DNA of 64,000 bases, from contig CAYXED010000007.1 in the NCBI GenBank assembly GCA_964463965.1, positions 1 through 64,000 of the forward strand, in the 5' to 3' direction. The position numbers were made by a program, and so were the translations under genes. Of the stretch, positions 8,929 through 18,840 are shown in pieces; positions within the stretch are counted from its first letter, which is position 1; every line of letters starts with the position of its first letter. The stretch comes from UBA2166 sp964463965 (GTDB lineage: Bacteria > Nitrospirota > Nitrospiria > Nitrospirales > UBA2166). The notes beneath the pieces are model-generated. The model made no database searches. It saw nothing but the letters and a program-made list of their open reading frames with translations, and was not told the DNA's origin.

Positions 8929-10638
8929 TTAATCCGAGCTAGCCTCACTTGGTGAGTTGTCTGGCGAAGTAGCGGGGGGAGCTTCTGGAACCTCCTGAGT
9001 CTGGTTAAATGTTTCAATCTGCTCGCGTTCAAGGTCTTGGCGGTGTTCACGGATACTGAGTGCAATTTTCCGTTCTTCCGTATCGACTTTGATTAATTTT
9101 GCCTCAACAGTAGAGTTAATGACGAATTGATCTTCTATCTTAGTGGATCCATCGAGGTCAGCTTCACTGACATGTATGAGGCCTTCCACTCCGCCTTCAA
9201 GTTCTACGAAAATACCAAAATCGGTAACTTTTGTAATCAATCCTTTTGATGTCTGGCCTACGTGGTAGTTTGTTGGAATAAACTCGTCCCATGGATTAGG
9301 GGCTAACTGTTTAAATCCTAAAGATAGCCTTTCCTTCTCTCGGTCAATTTTCAGGACCACTGCCTCTGTTTTAGCCCCTTTTTTGAAAATTTCTGAAGGA
9401 TGCTTTACATGTTTTGTCCATGACATGTCTGAGATATGGATAAGACCATCAATGCCTTCCTCTAGGCCGATGAAGGCACCAAAATCAGTAAGACTTTTGA
9501 CTTTGCCTGAAATTGTGGTTCCCACTGCATACTTGTTTTCAATAAGGTCCCAAGGGTTTGGTTCTGTTTGTTTGAGGCCAAGTGATATTTTTCGTCCTCC
9601 TTGTTCAACGTGAAGAACTGTGATCTCAATTTGGGTACCAACGGAGAGCACTTTTGAGGGATGCCTGATTTCTTGTGTCCAGGACATTTCGGATACGTGA
9701 ACAAGGCCTTCAATTCCAGGCTCAAGTTCGACAAATGCTCCATAGTCAGCAAGACTTACGACTTTCCCTTGGTGGCGACTTCCAATTGGATATTTCTCCG
9801 TCACATGAATCCATGGATCTGAGGAACGTTGTTTAAGGCCTAAAGACACCCGAGAGGTTTCGCGGTCATACTTTAGAACCATTACTTCAATTTTATCTCC
9901 AACAACACATACTTCAGCCGGATGAGTAACTCTGCCCCATGACATATCTGTAATATGCAAAAGACCGTCAATTCCGCCGAGGTCGATAAATGCGCCGTAT
10001 GCTGTAATGTTTTTGACTGTACCTTCGATGATTTGCCCTTCAGTAAGAGAGGCAAGGGTATGTTGTCTTTTAGTAGCACGAGCTTCTTCCAAGACAACTC
10101 GACGTGATACTACAATGCTGCCACGTTGGTGATTAAACTTGATGATTTTCATAGGGAAGGATTTTCCAATGAGAGCCTCCAGGTCTCTTACCGGATGCAG
10201 GTTTACTTGAGAGCCTGGAAGAAAGGCTTTAACGCCAATATCAACCATCATCCCGCCTTTAATGCGAGAAATAATTCGACTTTCAATTAGGCGTTCCTCT
10301 TGATAGGCCTCTTCTAGTTCTTCCCAAACCTTCATTTTATCGGCTTTTTCCTTGGAAAGAATTAGATTGCCCTCATGATCTTCTTTTTGCTCAATAAGCA
10401 CGAGCATTCTATCGCCAACATTGAGGCTTTCGAGTTCCTGATCCGAAAGCTCTTTTATCGAAACTATCCCATCTGATTTATAACCAATATCGACGAGGAT
10501 TTTATCTTTTCCAATGCTGACTACTTCGCCATCCATGACTGAACGCTCTTTAAAAGGACGAAAGGACTCTTCATATAATTCTGCTAAAGATAGTTCAGTG
10601 TCCGGTAAAGAGTCTGTTGTGGTTGCTTGTTGTTCCAT
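8929..10638 (-). CDS. rpsA: 30S ribosomal protein S1
   Basis: A 569-aa ribosomal protein that captures mRNA on the 30S subunit. It contains six S1 (OB-fold) repeats; the central ones are almost regular copies, each with a GAFI/GAFV-type core and a GLIHISDMSW or GLVHVSEMSW element. The first two repeats are more divergent, as usual for the ribosome-anchoring end. Length fits the six-repeat class of Gram-negative bacteria. A Pro/Ser/Glu-rich tail (PPATSPDNSPSEASSD) closes the protein. It lies between cmk and sppA, the common proteobacterial order. Confidence 0.97.
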   Translation of the reverse strand: MEQQATTTDSLPDTELSLAELYEESFRPFKERSVMDGEVVSIGKDKILVDIGYKSDGIVSIKELSDQELESLNVGDRMLVLIEQKEDHEGNLILSKEKADKMKVWEELEEAYQEERLIESRIISRIKGGMMVDIGVKAFLPGSQVNLHPVRDLEALIGKSFPMKIIKFNHQRGSIVVSRRVVLEEARATKRQHTLASLTEGQIIEGTVKNITAYGAFIDLGGIDGLLHITDMSWGRVTHPAEVCVVGDKIEVMVLKYDRETSRVSLGLKQRSSDPWIHVTEKYPIGSRHQGKVVSLADYGAFVELEPGIEGLVHVSEMSWTQEIRHPSKVLSVGTQIEITVLHVEQGGRKISLGLKQTEPNPWDLIENKYAVGTTISGKVKSLTDFGAFIGLEEGIDGLIHISDMSWTKHVKHPSEIFKKGAKTEAVVLKIDREKERLSLGFKQLAPNPWDEFIPTNYHVGQTSKGLITKVTDFGIFVELEGGVEGLIHVSEADLDGSTKIEDQFVINSTVEAKLIKVDTEERKIALSIREHRQDLEREQIETFNQTQEVPEAPPATSPDNSPSEASSD

Positions 10639-10672
10639 GGTTAAATCACTTGCTCCTAAAAAAGGTTGAAGG

Positions 10673-11404
10673 TTAGTAAGGCGCCGACGATTTTTCCTCT
10701 AGTGTTCCTGGAAACTGAGGATTGGCACGATGGCGTAGTTGGCTCTCTCTAATCAGTTCAAGTATGGTATCAATAACTTGGGATTCTGATAAGTTAGTTG
10801 TATCAATAATTGTTGCATCTGATGCTGCCTCTAATGGGGCAGCACTTCGTATTGTGTCGCGAGTATCTCGTTCTAGCAGGTCTGTTTGTATTTTTTCACA
10901 TGAGATAGAAACTTGAGCTCTTTGCATTTCGTGAAACCTTCTCTGAGCCCTAATGGCTGGAGAAGCGGTAAGAAAAAGTTTGATGTCAGCATCGACAAAC
11001 ACGTGTGTTCCCATATCACGGCCTTCAGCAACTATGCCATTTTTTTCTCCGAAGCTGCGTTGTAAGGGGAGCAAGAATGCCCGCACGTTAGGATGAGGGG
11101 ATATTTTTGAGGCTATTGTGCTTATGTGAGGAGTCCTCAATTCGTTAGTCAATAATTCCCCATCAACTTCAACCGTTTGACCTCCGTCGTTATTTGAGAG
11201 AAGAAACTTTGTTTTTTTACAAAGACTTAAAATAGCGTTTTCATCGTCTGGGTTTACCTGATTCTTTGAAACGGTCCATGCGACTGCACGATAGAGTGCG
11301 CCGCTATTTAAGTATGCAAGCCCAAGATGGTTGGCAAGAGTTTGGGCTACAGTGCTTTTTCCTGCCCCGGCTGGGCCATCAATAGTTATAGTTAGGCGTT
11401 GCAT
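10673..11404 (-). CDS. cmk: Cytidylate kinase
   Basis: A 243-aa cytoplasmic kinase that phosphorylates CMP/dCMP with ATP. The P-loop IDGPAGAGKST is at about residues 8-18, followed by the substrate motif YLNSGALYRAVAW, and GIVAEGRDMGTHVF marks the family in the middle. The C-terminus (beyond about 220) is a short extension with no motif. Its start overlaps the end of aroA by 13 bases, so translation is probably coupled. cmk between aroA and rpsA is a conserved order. Confidence 0.96.
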   Translation of the reverse strand: MQRLTITIDGPAGAGKSTVAQTLANHLGLAYLNSGALYRAVAWTVSKNQVNPDDENAILSLCKKTKFLLSNNDGGQTVEVDGELLTNELRTPHISTIASKISPHPNVRAFLLPLQRSFGEKNGIVAEGRDMGTHVFVDADIKLFLTASPAIRAQRRFHEMQRAQVSISCEKIQTDLLERDTRDTIRSAAPLEAASDATIIDTTNLSESQVIDTILELIRESQLRHRANPQFPGTLEEKSSAPY

Positions 11405-12708
11405 ATCGTCTCAATTTTACATGAAGGCGCAATGCTTTGAAGTTTATCTATAAATGTTGGAAAAGATGTTTGGATGCAATCAATGTTTGTGACTATAGTA
11501 GTTTGTGAGGCATGCAGTCCAGCGATGGCCATGGACATAGCAATTCGATGGTCTCCATAGCTAGGACATTCTGCTCCTTGAAGGCTGGAGGTGCCTTGAA
11601 GGATTAGACCATCTGGCTGTTCATCAACCTCTACTCCAAGACGCATAAGCACTTCTGTCATTGTAGCAATTCTATCACTCTCCTTGACGCGGAGTTCTTT
11701 CATTCCGCTGATTCGAGTTTTTCCTTTTGCAAATGAGGCGGCAACACATAAGATGGGAAACTCATCAATTGCACGCAACATATCATTCGGGTCAACATCA
11801 ATGCCAGTGAGCGTTGAGGATTTAACGTTTAGATCCCCTGTTAATTCCCCCGAGGTTTCATGAACATTTGACGTTTGTATCGAAGCCCCCATTTTACAGA
11901 GTATTTCTAGGAGACCAACTCTGGTTGTATTTAGTCCGACGTTACGTATTGTAAGATTTGATCCTGGAAGTATCAGTGCTGCTACAAGGAAGAAGGCAGC
12001 TGAAGAAAAGTCTCCTGGAACTTTTACATCATGTGAGGTTAAGGTAGACGGTTCGAGAGAAACTGTTGTAGGGTCTTTTCGAGTAAGGCGGCCACCAAAA
12101 TATTTTAATAGTTTTTCCGTGTGATCACGAGAGGAGGCAGGCTCATGAAATGTTGTTGTGCCTTTAGCAAGTAGTCCTGCAATGAGGATCCCAGACTTTA
12201 CTTGTGCGCTTGAAATTGAAGAGTCATATGAGATTCCTTGCAAGGGAGAGCCTTGAATTGCAAGTGGAGACAAAGCCCCTTTATTTCGACCGCCTATGGT
12301 TGCTCCCATTTGGCGTAATGGATTGACTATTCGACCCATCGGGCGGTTTCGTAGTGAGGTATCTCCTGTTAAGATTGAAAAGAAACTTTGTCCAGAGAGT
12401 AGTCCTGCAAGTAATCGCATACTGGTTCCAGAGTTGCCGCAGTCAATAATTTGTTGAGGTTCAGAAAACCCCCATAGGCCTTTCCCAAGTATGCGTAATT
12501 CAGATTGAGTAATTTCAATCGGTATTCCAAGTGCTTGAATAGCACGAATTGTATGTAAGCAGTCTTCTCCGTCACAGTAATCACGAATTATAGAGGTCCC
12601 CTCAGCCATCGCGCCAAAAATAACCGCCCGATGGGTAACCGATTTGTCTCCGGGGATTGAAATTTCTCCGCTTACTGGACCCGAAGGCGTAATAGTAAGT
12701 TGCGTCAT
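11392..12708 (-). CDS. aroA: 3-phosphoshikimate 1-carboxyvinyltransferase (EPSP synthase)
   Basis: A 438-aa enzyme of the shikimate pathway that joins phosphoenolpyruvate to shikimate-3-phosphate. Visible motifs are IPGDKSVTHRAV near residue 19, GNSGTSMRL with the following NRPMGRI, the SSAQVKSGILIAGL segment, DEFPILCVAA, RVKESDR and GDHRIAMSMA. The start is fused to the tyrA stop as TGATG (one base shared), a classic coupling arrangement. The 3' end overlaps cmk. The active-site loop reads GNSGTSMR; a class II type is likely but not proven. Confidence 0.97.
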   Translation of the reverse strand: MTQLTITPSGPVSGEISIPGDKSVTHRAVIFGAMAEGTSIIRDYCDGEDCLHTIRAIQALGIPIEITQSELRILGKGLWGFSEPQQIIDCGNSGTSMRLLAGLLSGQSFFSILTGDTSLRNRPMGRIVNPLRQMGATIGGRNKGALSPLAIQGSPLQGISYDSSISSAQVKSGILIAGLLAKGTTTFHEPASSRDHTEKLLKYFGGRLTRKDPTTVSLEPSTLTSHDVKVPGDFSSAAFFLVAALILPGSNLTIRNVGLNTTRVGLLEILCKMGASIQTSNVHETSGELTGDLNVKSSTLTGIDVDPNDMLRAIDEFPILCVAASFAKGKTRISGMKELRVKESDRIATMTEVLMRLGVEVDEQPDGLILQGTSSLQGAECPSYGDHRIAMSMAIAGLHASQTTIVTNIDCIQTSFPTFIDKLQSIAPSCKIETICNA

Positions 12709-13580
12709 CAGTGTAATTGCTCCCGAGTTTTTTTGGCTTTTGCAAAGGTATCTTGAAGGGCATGTTTATCTTTCTGCTGAAGGAGCGTGATTAATGTGTC
12801 TAGTTCATCTTGAAATTTTTTTAGCATTGGAAGCATATTTTCGGCATTATGGAGACAAATTTCGCTCCATAGGGATGGCGCGCTTGAGGCAATTCTAGTC
12901 ATGTCTTTTAAGCTTGATGGGGCGTAAGCATATGGATCTACGCTTGGGAAGAGGGTCTCTTTAATACGCGTAATAGTATTGAGCATTGTATATGAGACCA
13001 CATGTGGAAAATGACTTACGGCACCGAAAATCATGTCATGTAAAAATGGGTCCATCGTTGTTACTTTTGCGCCAATTAATTCCCAAAATTGATGAACCGT
13101 ATTAAGGGCGTTGGTGCTTGTGTTTTGAGTTGGTGTCAAAATGCAGTGTTTGCCCATAAAAAGATCTGCACGGCTTGCCAGGGCGCTTGATTTTTCGCTT
13201 CCGGCAATTGGGTGTGCTCCAACAAAATGGATATTTGGTGCCACGATGGCATCAATGTTTTTTACGAGTTGTCCCTTTACGCTTCCTACGTCACTGAGGA
13301 TTGTATTCTTGGAGGCATAGTTAACAGTTGACGTAACAATTTCTTCAAGGGTTTGAACAGGAGAAGCAAGAATTATCAAGGATGAGTCTTGAATCGCGTG
13401 GCTTAATATAGGTTCCTTTTCATCTATTGCGCCTATTTCTGTCGCATGATTGAGCGCCTTGATGTCTATGTCTGTTCCGATAACTTTGGAAACAAGGCCT
13501 GCTTGTTTGATTGCGAGGCCTATCGAGGCTCCAATTAGACCAGTGCCTACAATTGAAATTTTTTTAAAATCAGTTTTCAT
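12708..13580 (-). CDS. tyrA: Prephenate (or arogenate) dehydrogenase
   Basis: A 290-aa NAD(P)-dependent dehydrogenase for tyrosine synthesis. The Rossmann loop IVGTGLIGASIGLAIK is at about residues 10-25. The catalytic region contains VGAHPIAGSEKSS, with the His typical of TyrA, and SHFPHVVSY. It is monofunctional; chorismate mutase is carried by pheA in the same cluster. It lies between hisC and aroA and shares one base with the aroA start. Whether it prefers prephenate or arogenate cannot be read from the sequence. Confidence 0.94.
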   Translation of the reverse strand: MKTDFKKISIVGTGLIGASIGLAIKQAGLVSKVIGTDIDIKALNHATEIGAIDEKEPILSHAIQDSSLIILASPVQTLEEIVTSTVNYASKNTILSDVGSVKGQLVKNIDAIVAPNIHFVGAHPIAGSEKSSALASRADLFMGKHCILTPTQNTSTNALNTVHQFWELIGAKVTTMDPFLHDMIFGAVSHFPHVVSYTMLNTITRIKETLFPSVDPYAYAPSSLKDMTRIASSAPSLWSEICLHNAENMLPMLKKFQDELDTLITLLQQKDKHALQDTFAKAKKTREQLH

Positions 13581-13626
13581 AGGCTCGCAAGATAAGTAGA
13601 GGCTGGTTTATATGCATAATTCTCAG

Positions 13627-14736
13627 CTATTTTATTCCGTTTGTATGAACAGGGGAGGGGTTTTGTATGATGGTGCGTAACGCGAGAATAAATTTTTCAT
13701 TTTCTTCTGGGAGGCCGATTGTCACACGTAACATTGAGCCATCAATATGCCGTACTATAACCCCAAAACGTAAAAGTGCTTCAAAAACTGTTTTCCCATT
13801 TTTCTTAGTATCAAAGTATATAAAGTTTGCTTCCGAAGGGATAAAGGGAAGGCTGAGTTCATCAAAGGTTTTATACAAAAGCAACTTTCCACGCTGATTG
13901 TTGTCGTTACTCGCGTTTATATGATCAATGTCGTTGAGTGCAGCCAGGGCGGCATTTTGGGCCAATGTGTTTGTGTTGAAAGGCATTCTTACTTTATTCA
14001 TTGCATCAGCAAGGTTTGATGGGGCAATTGCATATCCAATTCTAAGTCCGGCTAACCCGTAAATTTTAGAGAACGTACGAAGCACAATGAGTGAATGGCC
14101 TTTGGTTTGGAGTGTAATGCTGTCCGGATAGTTTGGGTCTGTTACGTATTCAGCATACGCTTCATCAAGGACTACAAGAATGTGTTTAGGGATTTTATGT
14201 AAAAGCGAGCAAAGTTGTTTGGTATTTACAATAGTACCCGTGGGGTTATTCGGATTACAGATGAACAGCACTTTAGTGCGTGGAGTAATAGCCTTGTGCA
14301 TAGCGGAGAGGTCGTATGCATAATTTGTAAGAGGGAGAGATATGATGTTTCCTAGGCCAGCTCTTACAGCTTTGTCGTAGATTGAGAAGGAAGGTGTTGC
14401 AGTTATAGCGTCATCTCCGGGTGAGATTGAGACTTTTACGAGAAGTGAAATAAGCTCATCAGAGCCGTTGCCTAGGATGACTTGGCCAATTTCTACTTTA
14501 TATTTTTGGGCAAGAGCCTTCCTCAAGGCATTTCCTGTGCCATCAGGATACCTGTTGAGTGAATCTTTCATGTTCTGCATTGTTGCTAGGGCCGAGGGAG
14601 AAGGTCCAAGTGCATTTTCGTTTGACGCAAGCTTTGTGGCTGGAACGATGCCAAACTCTCTCTCAACGTCTTCAGCTAATCTCCCTGGAACGTAGGGGTT
14701 GATTGCCGTGATTGCTGGGTGGATGTTAATGCTCAT
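13627..14736 (-). CDS. hisC: Histidinol-phosphate / aromatic aminotransferase
   Basis: A 369-aa PLP-dependent class I/II aminotransferase. Family motifs include ASNENALGPSP near residue 38, FICNPNNPTGT, VLDEAYAEY and the PLP lysine in RTFSKIYGLAGLRIG. HisC-type enzymes convert imidazole acetol phosphate to histidinol phosphate, and those between pheA and tyrA often also transaminate phenylpyruvate and hydroxyphenylpyruvate. No other his gene is near, so an aromatic role is likely here. The ATG at 14736 gives the standard N-terminus. Confidence 0.93.
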   Translation of the reverse strand: MSINIHPAITAINPYVPGRLAEDVEREFGIVPATKLASNENALGPSPSALATMQNMKDSLNRYPDGTGNALRKALAQKYKVEIGQVILGNGSDELISLLVKVSISPGDDAITATPSFSIYDKAVRAGLGNIISLPLTNYAYDLSAMHKAITPRTKVLFICNPNNPTGTIVNTKQLCSLLHKIPKHILVVLDEAYAEYVTDPNYPDSITLQTKGHSLIVLRTFSKIYGLAGLRIGYAIAPSNLADAMNKVRMPFNTNTLAQNAALAALNDIDHINASNDNNQRGKLLLYKTFDELSLPFIPSEANFIYFDTKKNGKTVFEALLRFGVIVRHIDGSMLRVTIGLPEENEKFILALRTIIQNPSPVHTNGIK

Positions 14737-14783
14737 ACGAATCCTAAACGGTTTATTTTGTTAAGAATATTTTTGTAGAATAA

Positions 14784-15857
14784 CTAGTCATCTGTTGGAA
14801 ACGAACCAAGGAGTTTCATCCCTAGTGTTTGGCCCTCTAGCTCGCTTAATGCCTTTGCAACGCTCTCATCTTCAACGTGCCCTTCAATATCGATAAAAAA
14901 TACATATTCCCAAGCTTTTTGTTTTGAGGGGCGAGACTCAATACGTGTCAGATTTACAGCGTGCGTTGAAAAAGGGCGCAATAGGTTACAAAGCCCACCA
15001 GGGCAGTCTTTAGCATAGATCATTAGGGATGTTTTGCTTTTTTTTGTTTTCTCAGGGATGTGGGTTGCTAGTACGAGAAAACGTGTGTGATTATTGATTT
15101 TGTCCTCTATATGTTTCCCCAAAATTTCGAGATTGTAGAGGGAAGCTGCCAATTCAGATCCAACTGCAGCAGCTGTGAAATCATCTATGGCTAGTTCAGC
15201 TGCTCGTCCCGTACTAAAGACATCAATTACTGGAGCATTAGGAACATTTTGCTCAATCCAATTTCGGCATTGCGCTGCTGCTTGAGGGTGAGAGTAAATT
15301 GTTTTTATTGCTTCAAGTGAAGAGGCTTTTGAAAGCAGATTATGGGAGATTTCTTGAGAAACCTCCCCATAAATGGTGAGAGTAGAGTCAAAAAACATGT
15401 CAAGCGTGTGATTTACGATGCCCTCTGTTGAGTTTTCAATGGGTACAACCCCAAAGTTTGTTTCACCCCTGGACACCGACTCGAAGACTCCCTTGATACT
15501 GGTCATTGGTGTATATTCGGCTGATGAGCCAAGCTTACGCATTGCAGCAAGATGAGTGAAAGTACCTTTTGGACCAAGGTACGAAACTTTTATGGAGCCC
15601 TCAAGGCACAATGATGCCGACATAATTTCCCTGAAAATGTACTCTATGGCTTTGTTTGGGTAAGGTCCTGCGTTGTTGTTGAATAGTCGTTGGAAGATTC
15701 TCTCTTCACGGCCAGCAGTGTGGAGATTAATGTCTGCCCCTTTCTCGCGCTTTATTTCTCCAATTGCAATGACTGCCTTGGCACGCTCACTTAATAGGGA
15801 GAGAATTTGATCGTCTATTTTATCTATGGCTAATCTGTAGGGGTCGAGGGGTGGCAT
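14784..15857 (-). CDS. pheA: Bifunctional chorismate mutase / prephenate dehydratase (P-protein)
   Basis: A 357-aa enzyme of phenylalanine synthesis in three parts: an AroQ chorismate mutase domain (about 1-90, with IDKIDDQILSLLSERA), a prephenate dehydratase domain (about 95-270, with YLGPKGTFTH and VVPIENSTEGIVN), and a C-terminal ACT domain (about 280-357, with the ESRPSK allosteric segment). Feedback inhibition by phenylalanine through ACT is established for the family. It is the first gene of the minus-strand cluster ending in ihfB. The 270-base gap to the divergent M23 gene must hold promoters for both directions. Confidence 0.96.
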   Translation of the reverse strand: MPPLDPYRLAIDKIDDQILSLLSERAKAVIAIGEIKREKGADINLHTAGREERIFQRLFNNNAGPYPNKAIEYIFREIMSASLCLEGSIKVSYLGPKGTFTHLAAMRKLGSSAEYTPMTSIKGVFESVSRGETNFGVVPIENSTEGIVNHTLDMFFDSTLTIYGEVSQEISHNLLSKASSLEAIKTIYSHPQAAAQCRNWIEQNVPNAPVIDVFSTGRAAELAIDDFTAAAVGSELAASLYNLEILGKHIEDKINNHTRFLVLATHIPEKTKKSKTSLMIYAKDCPGGLCNLLRPFSTHAVNLTRIESRPSKQKAWEYVFFIDIEGHVEDESVAKALSELEGQTLGMKLLGSFPTDD

Positions 15858-16039
15858 GCGGCGTAAATCAATAGAATTTTCAACAAGATACGTCGGTCAT
15901 GCTACAGGAAGTAGTTGTTTTTTGCAAGTATAATCAATACTTTAGCGCTGTTTTCAAGGTTGCGTCAATGTATTGTCAGGATATAGGTGGATGATTCCAT
16001 CAATGCACAATATATAGGCGTATCTGGCATTTTTTTGCA

Positions 16040-16068
16040 TTGACGGTTTTGTAAGACTCTGGTACCTT
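16040..16068 (+). promoter_or_regulatory. Candidate promoter for the M23 peptidase-bactofilin pair
   Basis: TTGACG at 16040-16045 and TACCTT at 16063-16068 with a 17-base spacer, about 60 bases before the gene. The -35 box is one base off consensus; the -10 box is weak. Confidence 0.35.
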
Positions 16069-16126
16069 CACCGTGGTAAGTGAAGCGTAGATAAGTCTTA
16101 TAGTTACTAGCTATTCCTCGAGGATA

Positions 16127-17056
16127 ATGAGTCAAGAGGATTCTTATACAGTGGTGGTGTTTCGTCACCACTCATCTCAGCCAAAGCAATTCTCCATCAA
16201 GAAAAAAACCGTTAGGGTTTTGCTGGTTTTGCTATTGCTCCTTCTGGGGGGGCAGTGGGTTTTCTTTTCGCAATTTCTTGATCAAAGGCAAAAGCTTGAT
16301 CAACTTGATCAACTCAAAGTAGATCTCGAGATCAGTGAGCGTGAGGCCTCTGCGGCTAACTCAGCTATTCAAAAGCTGCGTTTGCAGTTGGCAGATATGA
16401 AAGACCTTAGTGACAAGGTAAGGGAGATGTTGGGTCTCCAGCACGACTTTGACGGTGCTGTGTCTGGGCAGGGCGGTGAGGATGTTCTCGCAACGTTCAG
16501 CAAACGTACTTCTCTGGCGGGTCATGAGGAGGGGAAGGATGATGAGCATCGATCTCTTTCAGATATGCAGCAGGAGCTAAGGTGGTTGCGAAGCGACGCA
16601 AAGGTGGAACATCGTGATTTACGGGCCTTGGTTGAAACCGTAGAAGACCGACGAACCCAATGGGAGTCAACGCCTGCGATTTGGCCTGTTAAAGGATGGG
16701 TAACGTCTGGTTTTGGACCGAGGGTTTCACCATTTACTGGAAGGCCTTCCAATCATCATGGTATTGATATCAGGGGTGAGATTGGAACGCCTGTTGTTGC
16801 GACTGCTTCAGGTACTGTTGTGCGGCGAAAACATGATACTGGATTTGGAAAAGTTGTCACGATTGCTCATGGTTACGGCATATCGACACGATATGGGCAT
16901 TTGCATACGATGGACGTGAAAGTTGGTAAGAGAGTAGATCGTGGTGATGTGATTGGAACAGTTGGAAATACTGGACTTTCAACTGGCCCCCATCTACATT
17001 ATGAGGTAATCGTCAATAAAACGCGCGTTGATCCTCGAAAATACATTATTGAGTAG
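16127..17056 (+). CDS. Membrane-anchored M23 peptidase (LytM/NlpD-like)
   Basis: A 309-aa envelope protein with one N-terminal membrane segment (VLLVLLLLLLGGQWVFF, about 30-47), a coiled coil (about 50-100, rich in L, E, K and Q) and a C-terminal M23 domain (about 185-309). Zinc ligands are visible in HHGIDIR, the central GYGISTRYGHL and GPHLHYEV. These cut peptidoglycan cross-links or, when degenerate, activate amidases; here the zinc set looks complete. A bactofilin gene follows 30 bases later, a frequent pairing in which the bactofilin positions the hydrolase for cell-shape control. Confidence 0.92.
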   Translation: MSQEDSYTVVVFRHHSSQPKQFSIKKKTVRVLLVLLLLLLGGQWVFFSQFLDQRQKLDQLDQLKVDLEISEREASAANSAIQKLRLQLADMKDLSDKVREMLGLQHDFDGAVSGQGGEDVLATFSKRTSLAGHEEGKDDEHRSLSDMQQELRWLRSDAKVEHRDLRALVETVEDRRTQWESTPAIWPVKGWVTSGFGPRVSPFTGRPSNHHGIDIRGEIGTPVVATASGTVVRRKHDTGFGKVVTIAHGYGISTRYGHLHTMDVKVGKRVDRGDVIGTVGNTGLSTGPHLHYEVIVNKTRVDPRKYIIE

Positions 17057-17086
17057 TAAACCTTTTAGTTTCTAGAGACAATTCCT

Positions 17087-17575
17087 ATGTGGGACTTTTG
17101 GAAGAGTGGCGAAGACGATGCTCTTGAAGGGGAGAGTGCCCCTCTTACTTTTTTGGGGAAGGGGGCGGAGCTTAAGGGAACTATTCACGTCGCTGGATCT
17201 GCCCGCGTTGACGGGATAATTGAAGGTAAAGTGCATGTTCAAGGCACGTTGGTTGTTGGAAAGAGTGCGTTGATAAAAGGGGATGTTATCGCTGAGGCTG
17301 TTGTAAGTTCCGGAAACATTACCGGAGACGTTATGGCTAGTGAACGTGTAAAACTACTCACTCCATGTGTTTTGATGGGGAGTGTTCAAACTCCGCTTCT
17401 TTCTATTGAGGAAGGGGTTCTGATTAGTGGTACGTGTGATATGGTAGTTGCCTCCAATGGCCATCGAGATGTGGATGTGATTGAAGAGGACAAAGAGCCT
17501 TTCCACGAGGACCACGCGCATCAAGAGGTGCTTGAACAGCAGACGCCTTATTCCGAAGAATACGAAAGATTTTAA
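17087..17575 (+). CDS. Bactofilin
   Basis: A 162-aa cytoskeletal protein of the bactofilin (DUF583) family. The central part (about 23-125) is the right-handed beta-helix repeat region, with regular glycine and hydrophobic spacing as in LKGTIHVAGSARVDGIIEGK and VHVQGTLVVGKSALIKGDV. Both tails are polar and acidic, as usual. Bactofilins polymerise without nucleotide at the membrane and recruit wall enzymes. Its position directly after an M23 peptidase gene supports a morphogenesis role. Confidence 0.93.
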   Translation: MWDFWKSGEDDALEGESAPLTFLGKGAELKGTIHVAGSARVDGIIEGKVHVQGTLVVGKSALIKGDVIAEAVVSSGNITGDVMASERVKLLTPCVLMGSVQTPLLSIEEGVLISGTCDMVVASNGHRDVDVIEEDKEPFHEDHAHQEVLEQQTPYSEEYERF

Positions 17576-17620
17576 GTAGCTTCTATCTTCTGTATTTTTT
17601 CTCGCCAGTAGTGGTTTATA

Positions 17621-18775
17621 TTAAGTGCATGCCTCTCGTCGAAGTGCTTCAACCATGTTGGTCTCTTCCCATGTAAATCCTTCTTCGTCTCGGCCAAAGT
17701 GCCCGTAGGCGGCAGTTGGCTTGTATATTGGTCGACGCAACTTTAAATGCTCAATCATTCCATTTGGAGTTAGAGGGAAGATCTTTCGTATAGCCTTAAC
17801 TAGCTTATCAACTGGAACCGTTTCAGTTCCATGTGTATTGGCAAGAACCGATACAGGTTCGGCGACTCCAATTGCATATGCAACTTGTACTTCACATCGA
17901 GAGGCAAGTTCAGCTGCCACAACGTTTTTAGCAATATAGCGAGCCATGTATGATGCGGATCGATCAACTTTACTTGGGTCTTTTCCGGAAAACGCACCAC
18001 CGCCATGACTGCCAACTCCACCGTAGGTGTCTACAATTATTTTTCTACCTGTAAGTCCTGTATCCCCCATTGGTCCACCAACTACAAACCGTCCTGTCGG
18101 ATTGATGTGGTATGAAACGGTTTTTTCATCGAAGAGATCACGTGGCATTACCGGGTGAATAACGTGCTCGATGATATCGTCTTGGATCTCCTTCAAGGTT
18201 ACCTCTGGACTGTGTTGAGTTGAAACCACAATCGTTGAAATATTAACTGGACGCCCATTTTTGTATTCGATAGTGACTTGTGATTTTCCATCGGGCCTGA
18301 GGTAGGGAAGAAGGTTTTGCTTGCGAGCTTCGCTGAGCCGACGAGTGATTTTATGTGCAAGCACTATTGGCATTGGCATCAGTTCCTTAGTTTCGTTTGT
18401 GGCGTACCCAAACATTAAGCCCTGGTCACCTGCGCCTCCCACATCGACTCCCTGTGATATGTCTGGTGATTGGCTATGAATTGATGTCAGTACTGCGCAT
18501 GTTTCATAGTCAAAGCCATATTTTGCTTTTGTATAGCCTATTTCTTTGATTGTTTCCCTCACAATGTCAGGTACTTCAACGTAGCCTGTCGTAGTTATTT
18601 CTCCTGCTACAAATGCCAATCCGGTTGTAACAAGAGCCTCACATGCTACACGACATGTTGGGTCCTGCGCGATAATTGCGTCTAAAATGGCGTCTGATAT
18701 TTGATCGGATACTTTGTCGGGGTGTCCTTCTGTTACGGACTCAGAAGTAAAAAGAAAGGATTGATTCATAGTCAC
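17621..18775 (-). CDS. metK: S-adenosylmethionine synthetase
   Basis: A 384-aa cytoplasmic enzyme making SAM from methionine and ATP. The N-terminal ESVTEGHPDKVSDQISDA holds the ATP-binding His and Asp. GAGDQGLMFGYA and the glycine-rich GGGAFSGKDPSKVDRSASY are the two family signatures, both intact. SAM from this enzyme would feed the betaine synthase and other methyltransferases. It is divergent from resB. I looked for a SAM or SAH riboswitch in the leader and saw none. Confidence 0.98.
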   Translation of the reverse strand: MTMNQSFLFTSESVTEGHPDKVSDQISDAILDAIIAQDPTCRVACEALVTTGLAFVAGEITTTGYVEVPDIVRETIKEIGYTKAKYGFDYETCAVLTSIHSQSPDISQGVDVGGAGDQGLMFGYATNETKELMPMPIVLAHKITRRLSEARKQNLLPYLRPDGKSQVTIEYKNGRPVNISTIVVSTQHSPEVTLKEIQDDIIEHVIHPVMPRDLFDEKTVSYHINPTGRFVVGGPMGDTGLTGRKIIVDTYGGVGSHGGGAFSGKDPSKVDRSASYMARYIAKNVVAAELASRCEVQVAYAIGVAEPVSVLANTHGTETVPVDKLVKAIRKIFPLTPNGMIEHLKLRRPIYKPTAAYGHFGRDEEGFTWEETNMVEALRREACT

Positions 18776-18840
18776 AGCTCCTTCATAAAGGGGAAGAGTT
18801 GGTCAGGCTAATCAAGGTAGTAGTGCTGTCCACCCTGCAG